Notes: generated by a model not told the origin, from the letters alone. Numbered from the stretch's first letter, positions 24,106-33,340 are shown. The stretch is 64,000 nt of DNA from Streptomyces sp. LUP30 (GCF_001746365.1 NZ_MJAJ01000006.1:1-64000), one strand, 5' to 3'. Program-made: numbers and translations.

Positions 24106-25485
24106 ATGTCGCGAGTGCCAGGGTGGCTCGGCCGGCTCGGCGCCGGTCTGAGCGAGATGAGTGAGCGGCTCGACGAACGACGTGTCGAGGTCCAGCGGGA
24201 GAGCGCCGAATCGGAACCGGCGCCCCCCGAGGCGTCCGCGCCCTCTCCCGAGGCGTTCCCGCAGGATTCCGTCCCTCCGGTCCCGCGCCCCGACCCCGCG
24301 CACGCGGTGCCGTGGGGGGTCCGGGTCGCGGCCGAGGCGGGCTGGCGGCTGCTGGTGCTCGCCGGGACCCTGTGGGTGCTGATAAGAGTCATCAGCGCGG
24401 TCCAGCTGGTCGTCATGGCCTTCGTGGTCGCCTTGCTGCTGACCGCGCTCCTGCAGCCCACGGTGGCCCGGCTGAAGCGGGCCGGCGTGCCCGGCGGGGC
24501 CGCCACCGCGCTGACGGCGATCCTCGGATTCGTCGTCATCGGTCTGATGGGCTGGTTCGTGACCTGGCAGGTCATGGCGAACATCGACAACCTCTCCGAC
24601 CAGGTCCAGGGCGGCATCGACGACCTGCGCCGCTGGCTGCTCAACAGCCCGTTCCACGTAACCGACAAGCAGATCAACGGCATCGCCCAGAACCTGCGGG
24701 ACGCGATCGGGAACAACACCGACTCGATCACCTCGGCGGGCCTGGAGGGCGTCACCGTCGTCGTCGAGGCGCTGACCGGCATCCTGCTGGCGTTCTTCTC
24801 GACCCTGTTCCTGCTCTACGACGGCCGGCGCATCTGGGAGTGGACGCTCAAGCTGGTCCCGGCCGCGGCCCGGCCCGGCGTCGCGGGGGCCGGTCCGCGG
24901 GCCTGGGCGACGCTGACGGCGTATGTGCGCGGCACGGTGATCGTCGCGCTGATCGACGCGATCTTCATCGGCCTCGGCATCTACTTCCTCAACGTGCCGA
25001 TGGCCGTCCCGCTCGCCGTCTTCATCTTCCTGTTCTCCTTCATCCCGCTCGTCGGCGCGGTCGCCTCCGGCGCGCTCGCCGTCGTGGTCGCGCTGGTCAC
25101 CCAGGGCGTCTTCGCGGCGGTGATGACGCTGCTGGTCGTGCTGGCGGTGCAGCAGATCGAGGGCCACATCCTCCAGCCGTTCATCCTCGGCCGCGCGGTG
25201 CGCGTCCACCCACTCGCGGTGGTCCTGTCGGTAGCGGCGGGCGGCATGGTCGCGGGCATCGGCGGCGCGATCGTGGCGGTGCCCCTGGTGGCCGTCACCA
25301 ACACGGTGGTGGGCTACCTGCACACGTACTCGCGCGAGCAGGCCCTGCGGCACGCACCCCGTCCGCGGGGGGCCACGGCGTCGAACGTGGCCCCGGTGAC
25401 GGCGGCCCCGGTGACGGCGGCCCCGGCGGGCGGCGCCGAGCCCCCGCCCGGCCCGGCCGCGGAACCCCCGGCCCCGGACGCCTGA
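24106..25485 (+). CDS. AI-2E family transporter (UPF0118)
   Basis: The 459-residue membrane protein has a charged, proline-rich cytoplasmic N-terminus (about 65 residues), then about eight membrane helices typical of the family: two near the start, a large loop with amphipathic helices (NIDNLSDQVQGGIDDLRRWL), and a C-terminal bundle with LNVPMAVPLAVFIFLFSFIP and VQQIEGHILQPFILGRAVRVH. Family members export small molecules or move Na+/H+; the AI-2 role is not general. ATG 24106 is preferred to GTG 24073 because AGAGGA lies six bases upstream. The C-terminus is an Ala/Pro-rich low-complexity tail containing a repeated AAPVT unit. Confidence 0.9.
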   Translation: MSRVPGWLGRLGAGLSEMSERLDERRVEVQRESAESEPAPPEASAPSPEAFPQDSVPPVPRPDPAHAVPWGVRVAAEAGWRLLVLAGTLWVLIRVISAVQLVVMAFVVALLLTALLQPTVARLKRAGVPGGAATALTAILGFVVIGLMGWFVTWQVMANIDNLSDQVQGGIDDLRRWLLNSPFHVTDKQINGIAQNLRDAIGNNTDSITSAGLEGVTVVVEALTGILLAFFSTLFLLYDGRRIWEWTLKLVPAAARPGVAGAGPRAWATLTAYVRGTVIVALIDAIFIGLGIYFLNVPMAVPLAVFIFLFSFIPLVGAVASGALAVVVALVTQGVFAAVMTLLVVLAVQQIEGHILQPFILGRAVRVHPLAVVLSVAAGGMVAGIGGAIVAVPLVAVTNTVVGYLHTYSREQALRHAPRPRGATASNVAPVTAAPVTAAPAGGAEPPPGPAAEPPAPDA

Positions 25486-25492
25486 CGACGAC

Positions 25493-25529
25493 GAAGGCCC
25501 CGCACACCCGTGAGGTGTGCGGGGCCTTC
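25493..25529. terminator. Bidirectional terminator between the AI-2E transporter and ahpD
   Basis: A perfect 15-base-pair stem (arms 25493-25507 and 25515-25529) around a seven-base loop lies between convergent genes. Confidence 0.85.
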
Positions 25530-25544
25530 GCGCGGCCGCGTACG

Positions 25545-26078
25545 TCAGTCGGCGAGGATCGCTTCCGCGTCCAGGGTCACGCCGACGGCCTGGATCACCG
25601 AAGCGATCTTGAAGGCCTCCTGGACGGTCTCGCGGGAGACGCCCGCCTTGCGCAGCACCTGCTCGTGGGAGTCGAGGCACAGCCCGCAGCCGTTGATCGC
25701 GGAGACCGCGAACGACCACAGCTCGAAGTCGACCTTGTCGACGCCGGGGTTGCCGATCACGTTCATCCGCAGCCCGGCCCGCAGGGTGCCGTACTCGTGG
25801 TCCGAGAGCAGGTGGCGGGTGCGGTAGAAGACGTTGTTCATCGCCATCACGGCGGCGGCCGACCTGGCGGCGGTGTAGGCCTCCGGCGAGAGGTTGGCCC
25901 TGGCCTCCGGCGCCAGCTCGCGCAGCACGATCGGGGAGCGGGAGGCGATCGCGGTCGCCAGCACCGTGCCCCAGAGCTGCTGCGGGGGCAGCTCGGAGTT
26001 GCCGATGACGGAGCCGAGGTTGAGCCGCAGGTCCTTGGCGTAGTCCGGTATCGCGGACTTCAGGGAGTCGAGAGACAT
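25545..26078 (-). CDS. ahpD: Alkyl hydroperoxide reductase AhpD (alkylhydroperoxidase)
   Basis: The 177-residue enzyme re-reduces AhpC and is itself an alkylhydroperoxidase. The redox motif [20 protein letters not shown] carries the CxxC pair and the His of the proton relay. Length and C-terminal [20 protein letters not shown] fit the family. It starts six bases after the ahpC stop, so the two are co-transcribed and face away from oxyR. Confidence 0.95.
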   Translation of the reverse strand: MSLDSLKSAIPDYAKDLRLNLGSVIGNSELPPQQLWGTVLATAIASRSPIVLRELAPEARANLSPEAYTAARSAAAVMAMNNVFYRTRHLLSDHEYGTLRAGLRMNVIGNPGVDKVDFELWSFAVSAINGCGLCLDSHEQVLRKAGVSRETVQEAFKIASVIQAVGVTLDAEAILAD

Positions 26079-26084
26079 CTCAGC

Positions 26085-26639
26085 TCACTCCCCGGCCAGC
26101 AGCTTGACCGGGTCGAGGGTGTTCTCGCCCTTGGTCCAGTTGCAGGGGCACAGCTCGTCGGTCTGGAGGGCGTCCAGGACCCGCAGGACCTCCTTGGGGT
26201 TGCGGCCGACGGAGCCCGCGGTGACCATCGTGAACTGGATCTCGCGGTTCGGGTCCACGATGAACACGGCGCGCTGGGCGAAGCCGTCCTCGCCCTCGAT
26301 GCCGAGGTCGCGCATCAGCTCGTGCTTGGAGTCGGCCAGCATCGGGAACGGCAGGTCGGTCAGGTCCGGGTGGTCCTTGCGCCAGGCGTGGTGGACGAAC
26401 TCGGAGTCACCGGAGAAGCCGAGGATCTGCGCGTCGCGGTCGGCGAACTCCTCGTTCAGCTTGCCGAACGCGGCGATCTCGGTCGGGCAGACGAAGGTGA
26501 AGTCCTTGGGCCACGCGAAGACCACGAGCCACTTGCCCTCGTAGGACTTGTGGTGGATCTGCTCGAACTCCGCACCCTTGTCCAGCGAGACGCAGGCGGT
26601 CAGTTCGAACTCGGGGAACTTGTCACCGACAGTGAGCAC
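26085..26639 (-). CDS. ahpC: Peroxiredoxin AhpC
   Basis: This 184-residue two-Cys peroxiredoxin reduces peroxides. The peroxidatic Cys is in WPKDFTFVCPTEIAAFGKL, and the resolving Cys region is TDELCPCNWTKGE near the C-terminus. GTG 26639 is chosen because AAGGAG lies seven bases ahead and the protein then begins LTVGDKFPEFEL, the family start. A longer frame to 27107 only crosses into oxyR. Confidence 0.95.
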   Translation of the reverse strand: MLTVGDKFPEFELTACVSLDKGAEFEQIHHKSYEGKWLVVFAWPKDFTFVCPTEIAAFGKLNEEFADRDAQILGFSGDSEFVHHAWRKDHPDLTDLPFPMLADSKHELMRDLGIEGEDGFAQRAVFIVDPNREIQFTMVTAGSVGRNPKEVLRVLDALQTDELCPCNWTKGENTLDPVKLLAGE

Positions 26640-26772
26640 ACGCTCTCCTTGCAGCGAGGGAGTGTCCGGATCGCGGACACTTCCCTTGGGTTGGACGGAG
26701 CCGATCGTGGCACAGGGTGCATTGATTCGGGAAATGGCTACACTCGATTGAATTGATCGGAGGTAGCTATCA
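26640..26772. promoter_or_regulatory. Divergent ahpC-oxyR promoter region
   Basis: This 133-base gap is AT-richer than its surroundings between 26718 and 26772, with repeated ATTGA elements (ATTGATTC, GATTGAATTGATC). In Streptomyces OxyR binds here and controls both directions. The exact LysR box cannot be fixed by eye. Confidence 0.5.
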
Positions 26773-27732
26773 GTGACTGTAGGTAATTCCAGGGCCAGAA
26801 GGCGACCGCCCAGTCTGGCCCAGCTCCGGGCCTTCACGGCCGTCGCCGAGCATCTGCACTTCCGGGACGCGGCCGCGGCCATCGGCATGAGCCAGCCCGC
26901 CCTGTCCGGCGCCGTCTCGGCCCTGGAGGAGACCCTCGGCGTCACCCTTCTCGAGCGTACGACCCGCAAGGTGCTGCTCTCGCCGGCCGGCGAGCGGCTC
27001 GTCGTCCGGGCCAGGGCGGTGCTCGGCGAGGTGGAGGCGCTGATGGAGGAGGCCGAGGCGGTCCGGGCCCCCTTCACCGGAGCGCTGCGCCTCGGCGTCA
27101 TCCCCACCGTCGCGCCCTACCTCCTGCCGACCGTCCTGCGGCTGGTCCACGAGCGCTACCCGCACCTCGACCTCCAGGTCCACGAGGAGCAGACCGCCGG
27201 CCTCGTGGACGGCCTGCACACGGGACGGCTCGACCTGCTGCTGCTCGCCGTCCCCCTCGGTGTCCCCGGTGTCGTCGAACTCCCGCTGTTCGACGAGGAC
27301 TTCGTGCTGGTCACGCCCCTCGGCCATGAGCTCGGAGGGCGCGCGGGCATCGCGCGCGAGGCACTCAGGGAGCTCACGCTGCTGCTCCTCGACGAGGGGC
27401 ACTGTCTGCGCGACCAGGCGCTGGACATCTGCCGCGAGGCGGGCCGCGGGGACGCGCCGGTGACGACCACCGCCGCCGGGCTGTCCACCCTCGTCCAGCT
27501 CGTCGCCGGCGGCCTGGGCTGCACGCTCCTGCCGCGCACCGCCGTCACCGTCGAGACCAGCCGCAGCACGCACCTGCTCACCGGCTCCTTCGCCGACCCC
27601 GCGCCCGCCCGCCGCATCGCCCTGGCCATGCGCACGGGAGCCGCGAGAGGAGCCGAGCACCGGCAGCTGGCGGACGCCCTCCGGGAGGCGCTGCGGCCGC
27701 TTCCGGTGCGGGTGCTCGGGGACGACGACTGA
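26773..27732 (+). CDS. oxyR: Hydrogen peroxide sensor OxyR (LysR family)
   Basis: The 319-residue protein has an N-terminal winged helix (SLAQLRAFTAVAEHLHFRDA, SQPALSGAVSALEETLG) and the effector domain. The redox Cys pair is Cys211 and Cys220 in GHCLRDQALDICREAG, nine apart as in E. coli Cys199/Cys208. It should activate ahpCD when oxidised. GGAGGT lies eight bases before GTG 26773. Confidence 0.95.
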   Translation: MTVGNSRARRRPPSLAQLRAFTAVAEHLHFRDAAAAIGMSQPALSGAVSALEETLGVTLLERTTRKVLLSPAGERLVVRARAVLGEVEALMEEAEAVRAPFTGALRLGVIPTVAPYLLPTVLRLVHERYPHLDLQVHEEQTAGLVDGLHTGRLDLLLLAVPLGVPGVVELPLFDEDFVLVTPLGHELGGRAGIAREALRELTLLLLDEGHCLRDQALDICREAGRGDAPVTTTAAGLSTLVQLVAGGLGCTLLPRTAVTVETSRSTHLLTGSFADPAPARRIALAMRTGAARGAEHRQLADALREALRPLPVRVLGDDD

Positions 27733-27919
27733 AGTCCGCCAGGGCGCGGCACTCGGTCAAATAGCGTCCCTACGAAGCGATTTGAGCTCCCCGGAGGAGC
27801 AACTTCCGTCAGCTGAGGGCAGGTCGGAAATCCCGCGCTGGGCCGTGCGCGCCGGCTGATACACATTCCCTCCTCAGCGCTACGCGTCAGGCGTATGTGC
27901 GAGAGGCCCAAGGGGAGTG

Positions 27920-28819
27920 ATGTCGGGCTACGAGCTGCTGGCACGCGACCTCGCCGCGTGCGGCCGGGACGGCTTCACCGGGGAGGTGCGCGTGTCCGGC
28001 TCGCCCGGCGGCGCCTTCCATCTCCACGGCGGGCTGGTCGTCGCCGTCGAGTCGCCCGGCGCGCCCGGCCCCGAGGCGCTCCTGCTGCGCTCCGGCCGGA
28101 TCGGGGGCGAGGAGTGGGCCGCTCTGGTGCGCGAGTCCGGCGGCGCGCGCTGGCCGGCCGCCGGACTGATCGCCCACGGCTACGCGGGGGCCGCCCAGCT
28201 CCGGGTGGTCTGCGCGATGTCCCTCCAGGACGCCGCGTTCGCGGTCGTCGCGGGCAGCGTCGACGGCTGCGAACGCGGTCCGGCGGCAGGCCCCCCGCCC
28301 GCCGCGGTCGCCGTGGGCGAACCGCCCACCCGGCTGCTCCAGGAAGCGTCCCGCAAGCTGCGCGCGCTGCTGGCGCTGCCGTACCCCGTGCGCCCGGACC
28401 GGGAGCGGCCCACGCCCGCCCCCGTCTCCTGCGCGGCGACTCGCCTCGGCGACCTGCGGTGCGAGCTGCTCGCGCACGCCGACGGCCGACGCACCGCCCG
28501 CGACCTGGCCTTCCGCACCGGACGCGGCGTCTACACCGTCACCGTCGAGGTGGCTCGGATGCTGGGCGAGGGGCTCCTGGAGTGCGTGGACGCACCCCAC
28601 CCGATCCCGGTCCTGCTACCGGCGGACGGCGGCGGACTGGGCCCCCGGGAACCCATGGCGCCCGCCGCGCCGCCGCAGGGGCCGCCGGACCCGGACCCGT
28701 CCGCGCTGCCCCGGCGGCGCCCCGGCGCCAGCGGCATCAACGAAACCCTCACGCCGGAACCGAACGGCGGCAACGGCTGGAAGGAGTTCTTCCGCCTGCG
28801 GAACCCCACGGCGAGATGA
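27920..28819 (+). CDS. PATAN/DUF4388-like protein ahead of two roadblock genes
   Basis: The 299-residue product has an N-terminal domain of the DUF4388 (PATAN) type, suggested by LLARDLAACGRDGFTGEVRV, GGAFHLHGGLVVAVESPG and PEALLLRSGRIGGEEWAAL. A middle region follows, with a winged-helix-like segment (LLAHADGRRTARDLAFRTGR, VTVEVARMLGEGLLE) and a proline-rich disordered tail ending KEFFRLRNP. PATAN proteins are partners in phosphorelay and small-GTPase signalling. ATG 27920 or GTG 27917 may be the start (AAGGGGAG just upstream). It lies 84 bases ahead of the roadblock gene. Confidence 0.68.
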   Translation: MSGYELLARDLAACGRDGFTGEVRVSGSPGGAFHLHGGLVVAVESPGAPGPEALLLRSGRIGGEEWAALVRESGGARWPAAGLIAHGYAGAAQLRVVCAMSLQDAAFAVVAGSVDGCERGPAAGPPPAAVAVGEPPTRLLQEASRKLRALLALPYPVRPDRERPTPAPVSCAATRLGDLRCELLAHADGRRTARDLAFRTGRGVYTVTVEVARMLGEGLLECVDAPHPIPVLLPADGGGLGPREPMAPAAPPQGPPDPDPSALPRRRPGASGINETLTPEPNGGNGWKEFFRLRNPTAR

Positions 28820-28827
28820 CCACCCCC

Positions 28828-28853
28828 ACGCACCGACCCCACGCACCGACCCC
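28828..28853 (+). repeat. Two tandem 13-base repeats
   Basis: ACGCACCGACCCC occurs twice head to tail in the gap before the roadblock gene. Immediately after it, CGATCACA also occurs twice with a ten-base period (28868-28885). These could be regulator contacts or slippage products. Confidence 0.6.
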
Positions 28854-28903
28854 CACAGACAGAACAACGATCACATGCGATCACAGACAGGGGAGTTGCA
28901 CAC

Positions 28904-29290
28904 ATGGACCACCAAGCCCTCGCGCGGGAGATGCGCGGCCTGCGCGAGCAGGTGACCGGCATCACCGACACCGCGGTGGCGGCGGCCGACGGACTGCTCA
29001 TCGCCGCCGACACCGCCGACTCCATCGACCCCGAGGGCCTCGCCGCCCTCGCCGCGGCCGGCCTCGGCCTCGCCCGCCGCACCTCCGAGGCGACCGCCCG
29101 CGGCGCCCTGCACCGCACGGTGGCCTACGGCAGCCACGGCTGCGCCGCGTTCTACGCGGTGGGCGACACCGCGCTGATGGTCGTGCTCGGCGACGAGGGC
29201 ATGGACGTGGAGCGCCTGCACACGGCGACCCAGCCCGCCCTGCGCCGCATCGACCTGATCCTCACCCGGAAAGCCGCCGAAGGAGTCTGA
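28904..29290 (+). CDS. Roadblock/LC7 domain protein
   Basis: The 128-residue product shows the roadblock fold: REQVTGITDTAVAAADGLLI, ALAAAGLGLARRTSEATARG and ALMVVLGDEGMDVERLHTAT, like the CvnB proteins of Streptomyces conservons, which regulate a small GTPase. Here no CvnA kinase or CvnD GTPase lies nearby. Start follows GGGGAG. The next gene is four bases away. Confidence 0.85.
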   Translation: MDHQALAREMRGLREQVTGITDTAVAAADGLLIAADTADSIDPEGLAALAAAGLGLARRTSEATARGALHRTVAYGSHGCAAFYAVGDTALMVVLGDEGMDVERLHTATQPALRRIDLILTRKAAEGV

Positions 29291-29294
29291 AGGG

Positions 29295-29723
29295 ATGGCG
29301 ACGAAGCGTATGACCCCCGGTTTCTCCGATCAGGTGATGGGCCTGGTCAAATCACTGCGTACGGATGCCCCCGACTGCGTCGCCTCCGGCGTCGTCGACA
29401 TGGCCACCGGCATGCTGCTGTCCTACGAGACCGTCGACAACCATCCGCCCGAGGTCCTGGACCTGCTGGCGGGAGCGACGCTGGACCTGTTCCAGGGCCG
29501 CACGGTGGTGATGATCGAGGACGTGTTCAAGGAGCGTCGCGGCGTCCAGAGCGACAACCACTTCTTCCAGGAGATCCTCGTCAACAGCGAGAACCTCACT
29601 CACCTGTTCGTGCGGATGACCGAGCAGCAGGACGTCGTCGCGGTGGTCGTCTGCCGCAAGTCGGTCAACGTGGGCATGCTGTTCGCCCAGGTGCGAAGGG
29701 TGGTGCGGGAGTACCAGCTGTGA
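29295..29723 (+). CDS. Roadblock-like protein of unknown function
   Basis: The 142-residue soluble protein shares the strand-helix order of roadblock proteins (CVASGVVDMATGMLLSYETV, LDLLAGATLDLFQGRTVVMI, HLFVRMTEQQDVVAVVVCRK) but is too far from CvnB for certainty. An inserted segment, KERRGVQSDNHFFQEIL, is unusual. It is coupled to the roadblock gene four bases upstream. A hetero- or homodimer with it is plausible. Confidence 0.75.
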   Translation: MATKRMTPGFSDQVMGLVKSLRTDAPDCVASGVVDMATGMLLSYETVDNHPPEVLDLLAGATLDLFQGRTVVMIEDVFKERRGVQSDNHFFQEILVNSENLTHLFVRMTEQQDVVAVVVCRKSVNVGMLFAQVRRVVREYQL

Positions 29724-29731
29724 ACGCGGAC

Positions 29732-29760
29732 GGTCCCTCCCCCGAGCGGGGGGAGGGACC
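29732..29760. terminator. Terminator between roadblock and FtsX genes
   Basis: Arms 29732-29743 (GGTCCCTCCCCC) and 29749-29760 form a perfect 12-base-pair stem with a five-base loop between convergent genes. Confidence 0.8.
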
Positions 29761-29787
29761 GGACCGGACGACCGTGGCGGGCGGCGG

Positions 29788-32127
29788 CTACTCCGTGCGC
29801 AGCCCGTCCGGCCGCAGCAGCCGCAGCAGCGGAGGCAGGCTCAGCAGCGTCACCAGGAGGACGACCGCCGCGCCGATGCCGGTCATCGCCAGCACGCTCG
29901 GCCAGTCCACGTCCACCGGGGTGTCCGTCATCCGCAGCAGCACCGCGCCCAGGGTGATGCCCACCGTCGCGGCCAGCAGCAGCCCCAGCACGATCGGGAT
30001 CGCCGTCTGCCACAGCACGGACAGCCCGAGCGTGCGCCGCCGGGTGCCGAAGGCGACCAGCGACGACAGCAGCTTCCTGCGTTCGCGCAGCTGCTCCAGC
30101 TGGGAGACCAGCAGGCTCGCCCCGATCAGCGCCAGCACGGCGGCCGCGCCGACCAGCAGCCCGGTGCGGATGGAGCTGAACTTCGTGTCCTGCCGGGTGG
30201 CCGTCCAGTTCATCGGCTGGGACAGCGGGTCGACCCTGAACGCCGTGTTACGGGCGTACTCGTAGGCGTCGGGCACGGACTCGTCGATCGAGAGGTAGAT
30301 CTCCCCGCTGACCCGCTTCTCGGCCGCCTTGGGCAGCGCGCTCGGCGTCATCAGGAAGCCGTCCCGTTCCCAGTCGGTCAGGCCCTTCACGGCATGGGCC
30401 TTCTTGACGCCCGGGGGGACGGTCCACTGGACATCCGGGCTGTGGTCGTCGGAGGACTGTTCGAAGTACAACTTCTTGCCGGGCTTGTTGAGGTGCGCAC
30501 CGTCGTCGGAGTTTCCGGCGCCGTCGAGGACGAACGTGTCGCCGTCCTCGCAGGAGGGCAGCTCCGCCAGCTCGCGCAGGGCCGGGCAGTCGCCCACGGC
30601 CAGCGCGCCGAGCGTGTTCGGGCCGTTCTCGGTCTTCCAGGAGGTGTCGCCGAGGTAGCCCTCCCACAGCGCCGTCACCTTGCGGACGGCCTTGGTCTCG
30701 GCGAACTTCCGGGCGGTAGGGGCCAGCGGCGCGCCGTCCGGCACCCCGACCTGCATCTGCGCCCGGCTGACGTCCTGACCGGTGGACTTGGTGTAGTCGC
30801 TGTCCACGCCGGCGAACAGCATCTGGAGCGCGATCGCCCCGGCCACCGCCACCGCGATGCCGTTGACCATCCGGGCCGCCGTACCGCTGCTCAGCTGAAG
30901 CCGCCGTACCGCCAGTTGCCAGGCGACGCCGCCCGAGCCGAGCCGGGCGACGACCGCCTCCACGAGCCAGGGGAGCAGTGCGGTGATGCCGACGAGGATC
31001 AGGATGACGCCGCCGCTCACCAGGTACTGGTTGAAGTCGCCGTTGGCGTGGCCCTGCCCGATCATCGGGTAGAGCATCGCGACGCCGCCCAGGGGCAGCA
31101 GCAGCCGCCACCACAGGCGCCGCCGCGCGGGCTTGGCGGTGCGCACCACTCCGAGGGGTTCGATCACCACACCGCGCAGGGCGAACAGGGTGACCAGCAC
31201 CGCCGCCGTCGGCACCGCCAGGACGACCAGCGCGGCCAGGGCGGGCGAGGGGTCGAGATAGCTGGGCCACACACTCACGCCCACCACTTCGACGGTACCC
31301 GCCACCTGACGGCCGATCAGGAAGAACACCGTGCCGAGGACCAGGCCCAGCAGGGAGCCGGCCATGGCCTCGCCCGCCGCGATGCGCCGGGTCATCCGGC
31401 TGTCGGAACCGATCAGTCTGAGGGCCGCGAGCCGGCGGTCGCGCCGCTCGCCACCGAACCGCACGGCCGCGGCGATGAACACGGCGACGGGCATCAGCAG
31501 CACCACGATGACCACGAGGATCAGCAGGAGCAGCACCGGATCGGTCTTCTCGTGCGACGGGTTCGGGTCCCCGAACGTCTCCAGCCGGCTCACCGAGCCG
31601 CCGCCGTTGACGTGCATGCTCAGCCCGGTCGCGCCCGAGTAGTAGGCGAGTTCCTGTGAGCCGACCAGCCCGTTCTCCCCGATGGTCCCGACGACGTGGT
31701 ACGGCAGCCGTTCCCGCAGCGGCGCCGAGTCGTCGGCGGCCAGCAGTCTCTTCAGCGCGGGCGAGACGAACATGTCGCCCTTCGCCGGGAACCGGCTCAC
31801 GCCGGGCGGCAGCGGGGCGCCCGAGCCTTCCGGCTCCAGCATCCGGCCGCGGATGTCCTTGTCCCGGAACGTGGTGTCGGACTGCGCGATCAGCAGGGTC
31901 TTGTCGGATTTGACCGGCGGTTCGCCCAACGGCCAGTCCAGCCTCGCCTGTTCACGGTCGTGGCGTACCTCGAGCGCGTTGGGCGCCGCGGTCGTCAGCA
32001 GCAGTACGGCCACCCCGAGGCCGACGCCGACGGCCGTCAGGACCGCCCGGATCCAGCCCTCCCGCCCGCCGCTGAAGGCGAACCGGACCCCCAGGCCCAG
32101 GTCTCTGGACCATTGGCGCAGACTCAT
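29788..32127 (-). CDS. ABC transporter permease, FtsX/MacB type
   Basis: The 779-residue membrane protein has an N-terminal helix (AVLTAVGVGLGVAVLLLTTA), a large extracytoplasmic loop, a first FtsX core of three or four helices (LLILVVIVVLLMPVAVFIAA, MAGSLLGLVLGTVFFLIG), a second periplasmic-type loop (residues about 430-640) and a second FtsX core at the C-terminus (LLSSLVAFGTRRRTLGLSVL). Such permeases, with a single ATPase, often export or sense peptides, antibiotics or lipoproteins. ATG overlaps the ATPase stop (ATGA). Substrate not inferable. Confidence 0.9.
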   Translation of the reverse strand: MSLRQWSRDLGLGVRFAFSGGREGWIRAVLTAVGVGLGVAVLLLTTAAPNALEVRHDREQARLDWPLGEPPVKSDKTLLIAQSDTTFRDKDIRGRMLEPEGSGAPLPPGVSRFPAKGDMFVSPALKRLLAADDSAPLRERLPYHVVGTIGENGLVGSQELAYYSGATGLSMHVNGGGSVSRLETFGDPNPSHEKTDPVLLLLILVVIVVLLMPVAVFIAAAVRFGGERRDRRLAALRLIGSDSRMTRRIAAGEAMAGSLLGLVLGTVFFLIGRQVAGTVEVVGVSVWPSYLDPSPALAALVVLAVPTAAVLVTLFALRGVVIEPLGVVRTAKPARRRLWWRLLLPLGGVAMLYPMIGQGHANGDFNQYLVSGGVILILVGITALLPWLVEAVVARLGSGGVAWQLAVRRLQLSSGTAARMVNGIAVAVAGAIALQMLFAGVDSDYTKSTGQDVSRAQMQVGVPDGAPLAPTARKFAETKAVRKVTALWEGYLGDTSWKTENGPNTLGALAVGDCPALRELAELPSCEDGDTFVLDGAGNSDDGAHLNKPGKKLYFEQSSDDHSPDVQWTVPPGVKKAHAVKGLTDWERDGFLMTPSALPKAAEKRVSGEIYLSIDESVPDAYEYARNTAFRVDPLSQPMNWTATRQDTKFSSIRTGLLVGAAAVLALIGASLLVSQLEQLRERRKLLSSLVAFGTRRRTLGLSVLWQTAIPIVLGLLLAATVGITLGAVLLRMTDTPVDVDWPSVLAMTGIGAAVVLLVTLLSLPPLLRLLRPDGLRTE

Positions 32128-32813
32128 ATGACGCGCTCCATGTCGCGCGACTTGCCGTCCCGAACGACGATCTCGCGGTCGGAGTACGCGGCCACCCGTG
32201 CCTCGTGCGTGACGAGGACGACGGCGGCGTTGGCCGTCCGGGCGGCCTCGGTGAGCAGCTCCATCACGCGTTCGCCGTTGAGGGAGTCGAGCGCCCCGGT
32301 CGGCTCGTCGGCGAACAGCACCCGGGGGTTGGTGACGAGCGACCGCGCCACGGCGACCCGCTGCCCCTGCCCGCCGGAGACCTCGCCGGGCCGCTTCTTG
32401 CCGAGGTCGTCGACCTCCAGGCGCCGCATCCAGTCCAGCGCGGTGCGCTCGGCCTGCTTGCGCGGGGCGCCGTTCAGCCGCAGCGGCAGCGCGACGTTCT
32501 CCACGCAGGTCAGTTCGGGCACGAGCTGGCCGAACTGGAACACGAAGCCGAACTCCGTGCGCCGCAGCTGACTGCGCTGGGCGTCGCTCATGGTGGCGAG
32601 GTCCCGGCCGTCGTACATGATCGAGCCGGAGTCCGGCGTCACGATGCCGGCGAGGCAGTGCAGCAGCGTCGACTTGCCGGACCCGGACGGACCCATCACC
32701 GCGACGACCTCGCCGGGGTGGATGGAGAACTCGGCGCCGTCCAGCGCCATGGTCGGGCCGTATGCCTTGCGCAAGTCCTCGGCGACGAGCAGGGACCCCC
32801 CGGGAGCGTTCAC
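32124..32813 (-). CDS. ABC transporter ATP-binding protein
   Basis: The 229-residue LolD/MacB-type ATPase has Walker A MGPSGSGKSTLLHCLAG, Q-loop FVFQFGQLVPELT, signature VSGGQGQRVAVARSL (Val instead of Leu at the first position), and Walker B VLFADEPTGALDS with the H-loop VLVTHEARVA. GTG 32813 overlaps the PadR stop (GTGA). It works with the FtsX permease encoded next. Confidence 0.93.
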   Translation of the reverse strand: MNAPGGSLLVAEDLRKAYGPTMALDGAEFSIHPGEVVAVMGPSGSGKSTLLHCLAGIVTPDSGSIMYDGRDLATMSDAQRSQLRRTEFGFVFQFGQLVPELTCVENVALPLRLNGAPRKQAERTALDWMRRLEVDDLGKKRPGEVSGGQGQRVAVARSLVTNPRVLFADEPTGALDSLNGERVMELLTEAARTANAAVVLVTHEARVAAYSDREIVVRDGKSRDMERVI

Positions 32814-33334
32814 GCGTGCATCGCCGCCTTCAGCTTGTCGAGACGTGCGGCGGCCAGCTCCAGCCAGCGCAGGTCGGCTTCGAGATGGAACAGCGCGTGG
32901 TCGCAGATCAGCTGGTCGGCCAGATCGCCCTTGCGCTTGCGGTCGGTGAGGATGCGCATGCTGCGCAGGTGCTCCGAGCGCTGGGTGTCGAGGATGTCGG
33001 CGGCGTCGCGGTCGGTGAGCAGCGCGAGGACGATCTTCGTGTAGAGCGTGGACTGCAGATACGGCTCGGGCTTCTCGGGCGTGGCGAGCCACTTCTCGAC
33101 GTCGGTGATCCCGGCGTCGGTGATGGCGTACCGCTTGCGCTCGGGACCGCCGCCGGCCTCGATGCCGTCGACCTCGACGAGCCCGTTCTTCAGCAGACGC
33201 GACATCGTCGAGTAGACCTGGCCGTAGTGCAGCGGCCGGTCGTGACCGAACTTCTCGTCGAAGGCCCGCTTGAGGTCGTAACCGTGGCGGGGCCCGGACT
33301 CCAGGAGTCCCAGGAGAGTGTGACCGATGGACAT
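32810..33334 (-). CDS. PadR family transcriptional regulator of the ABC exporter
   Basis: The 174-residue protein has a winged-helix domain (SIGHTLLGLLESGPRHGYDL, GQVYSTMSRLLKNGLVEVDG) and a C-terminal helical dimerisation region (FHLEADLRWLELAAARL). It heads the padR-ABC-FtsX operon, with overlapping stops and starts between all three genes. The message appears leaderless: TACAGT ends six bases before ATG. A GTGTATAC direct repeat/palindrome lies across the spacer and -35 region, so PadR probably represses its own operon until a ligand, likely the exported compound, binds. Confidence 0.92.
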   Translation of the reverse strand: MSIGHTLLGLLESGPRHGYDLKRAFDEKFGHDRPLHYGQVYSTMSRLLKNGLVEVDGIEAGGGPERKRYAITDAGITDVEKWLATPEKPEPYLQSTLYTKIVLALLTDRDAADILDTQRSEHLRSMRILTDRKRKGDLADQLICDHALFHLEADLRWLELAAARLDKLKAAMHA

Positions 33335-33340
33335 GCGAGG

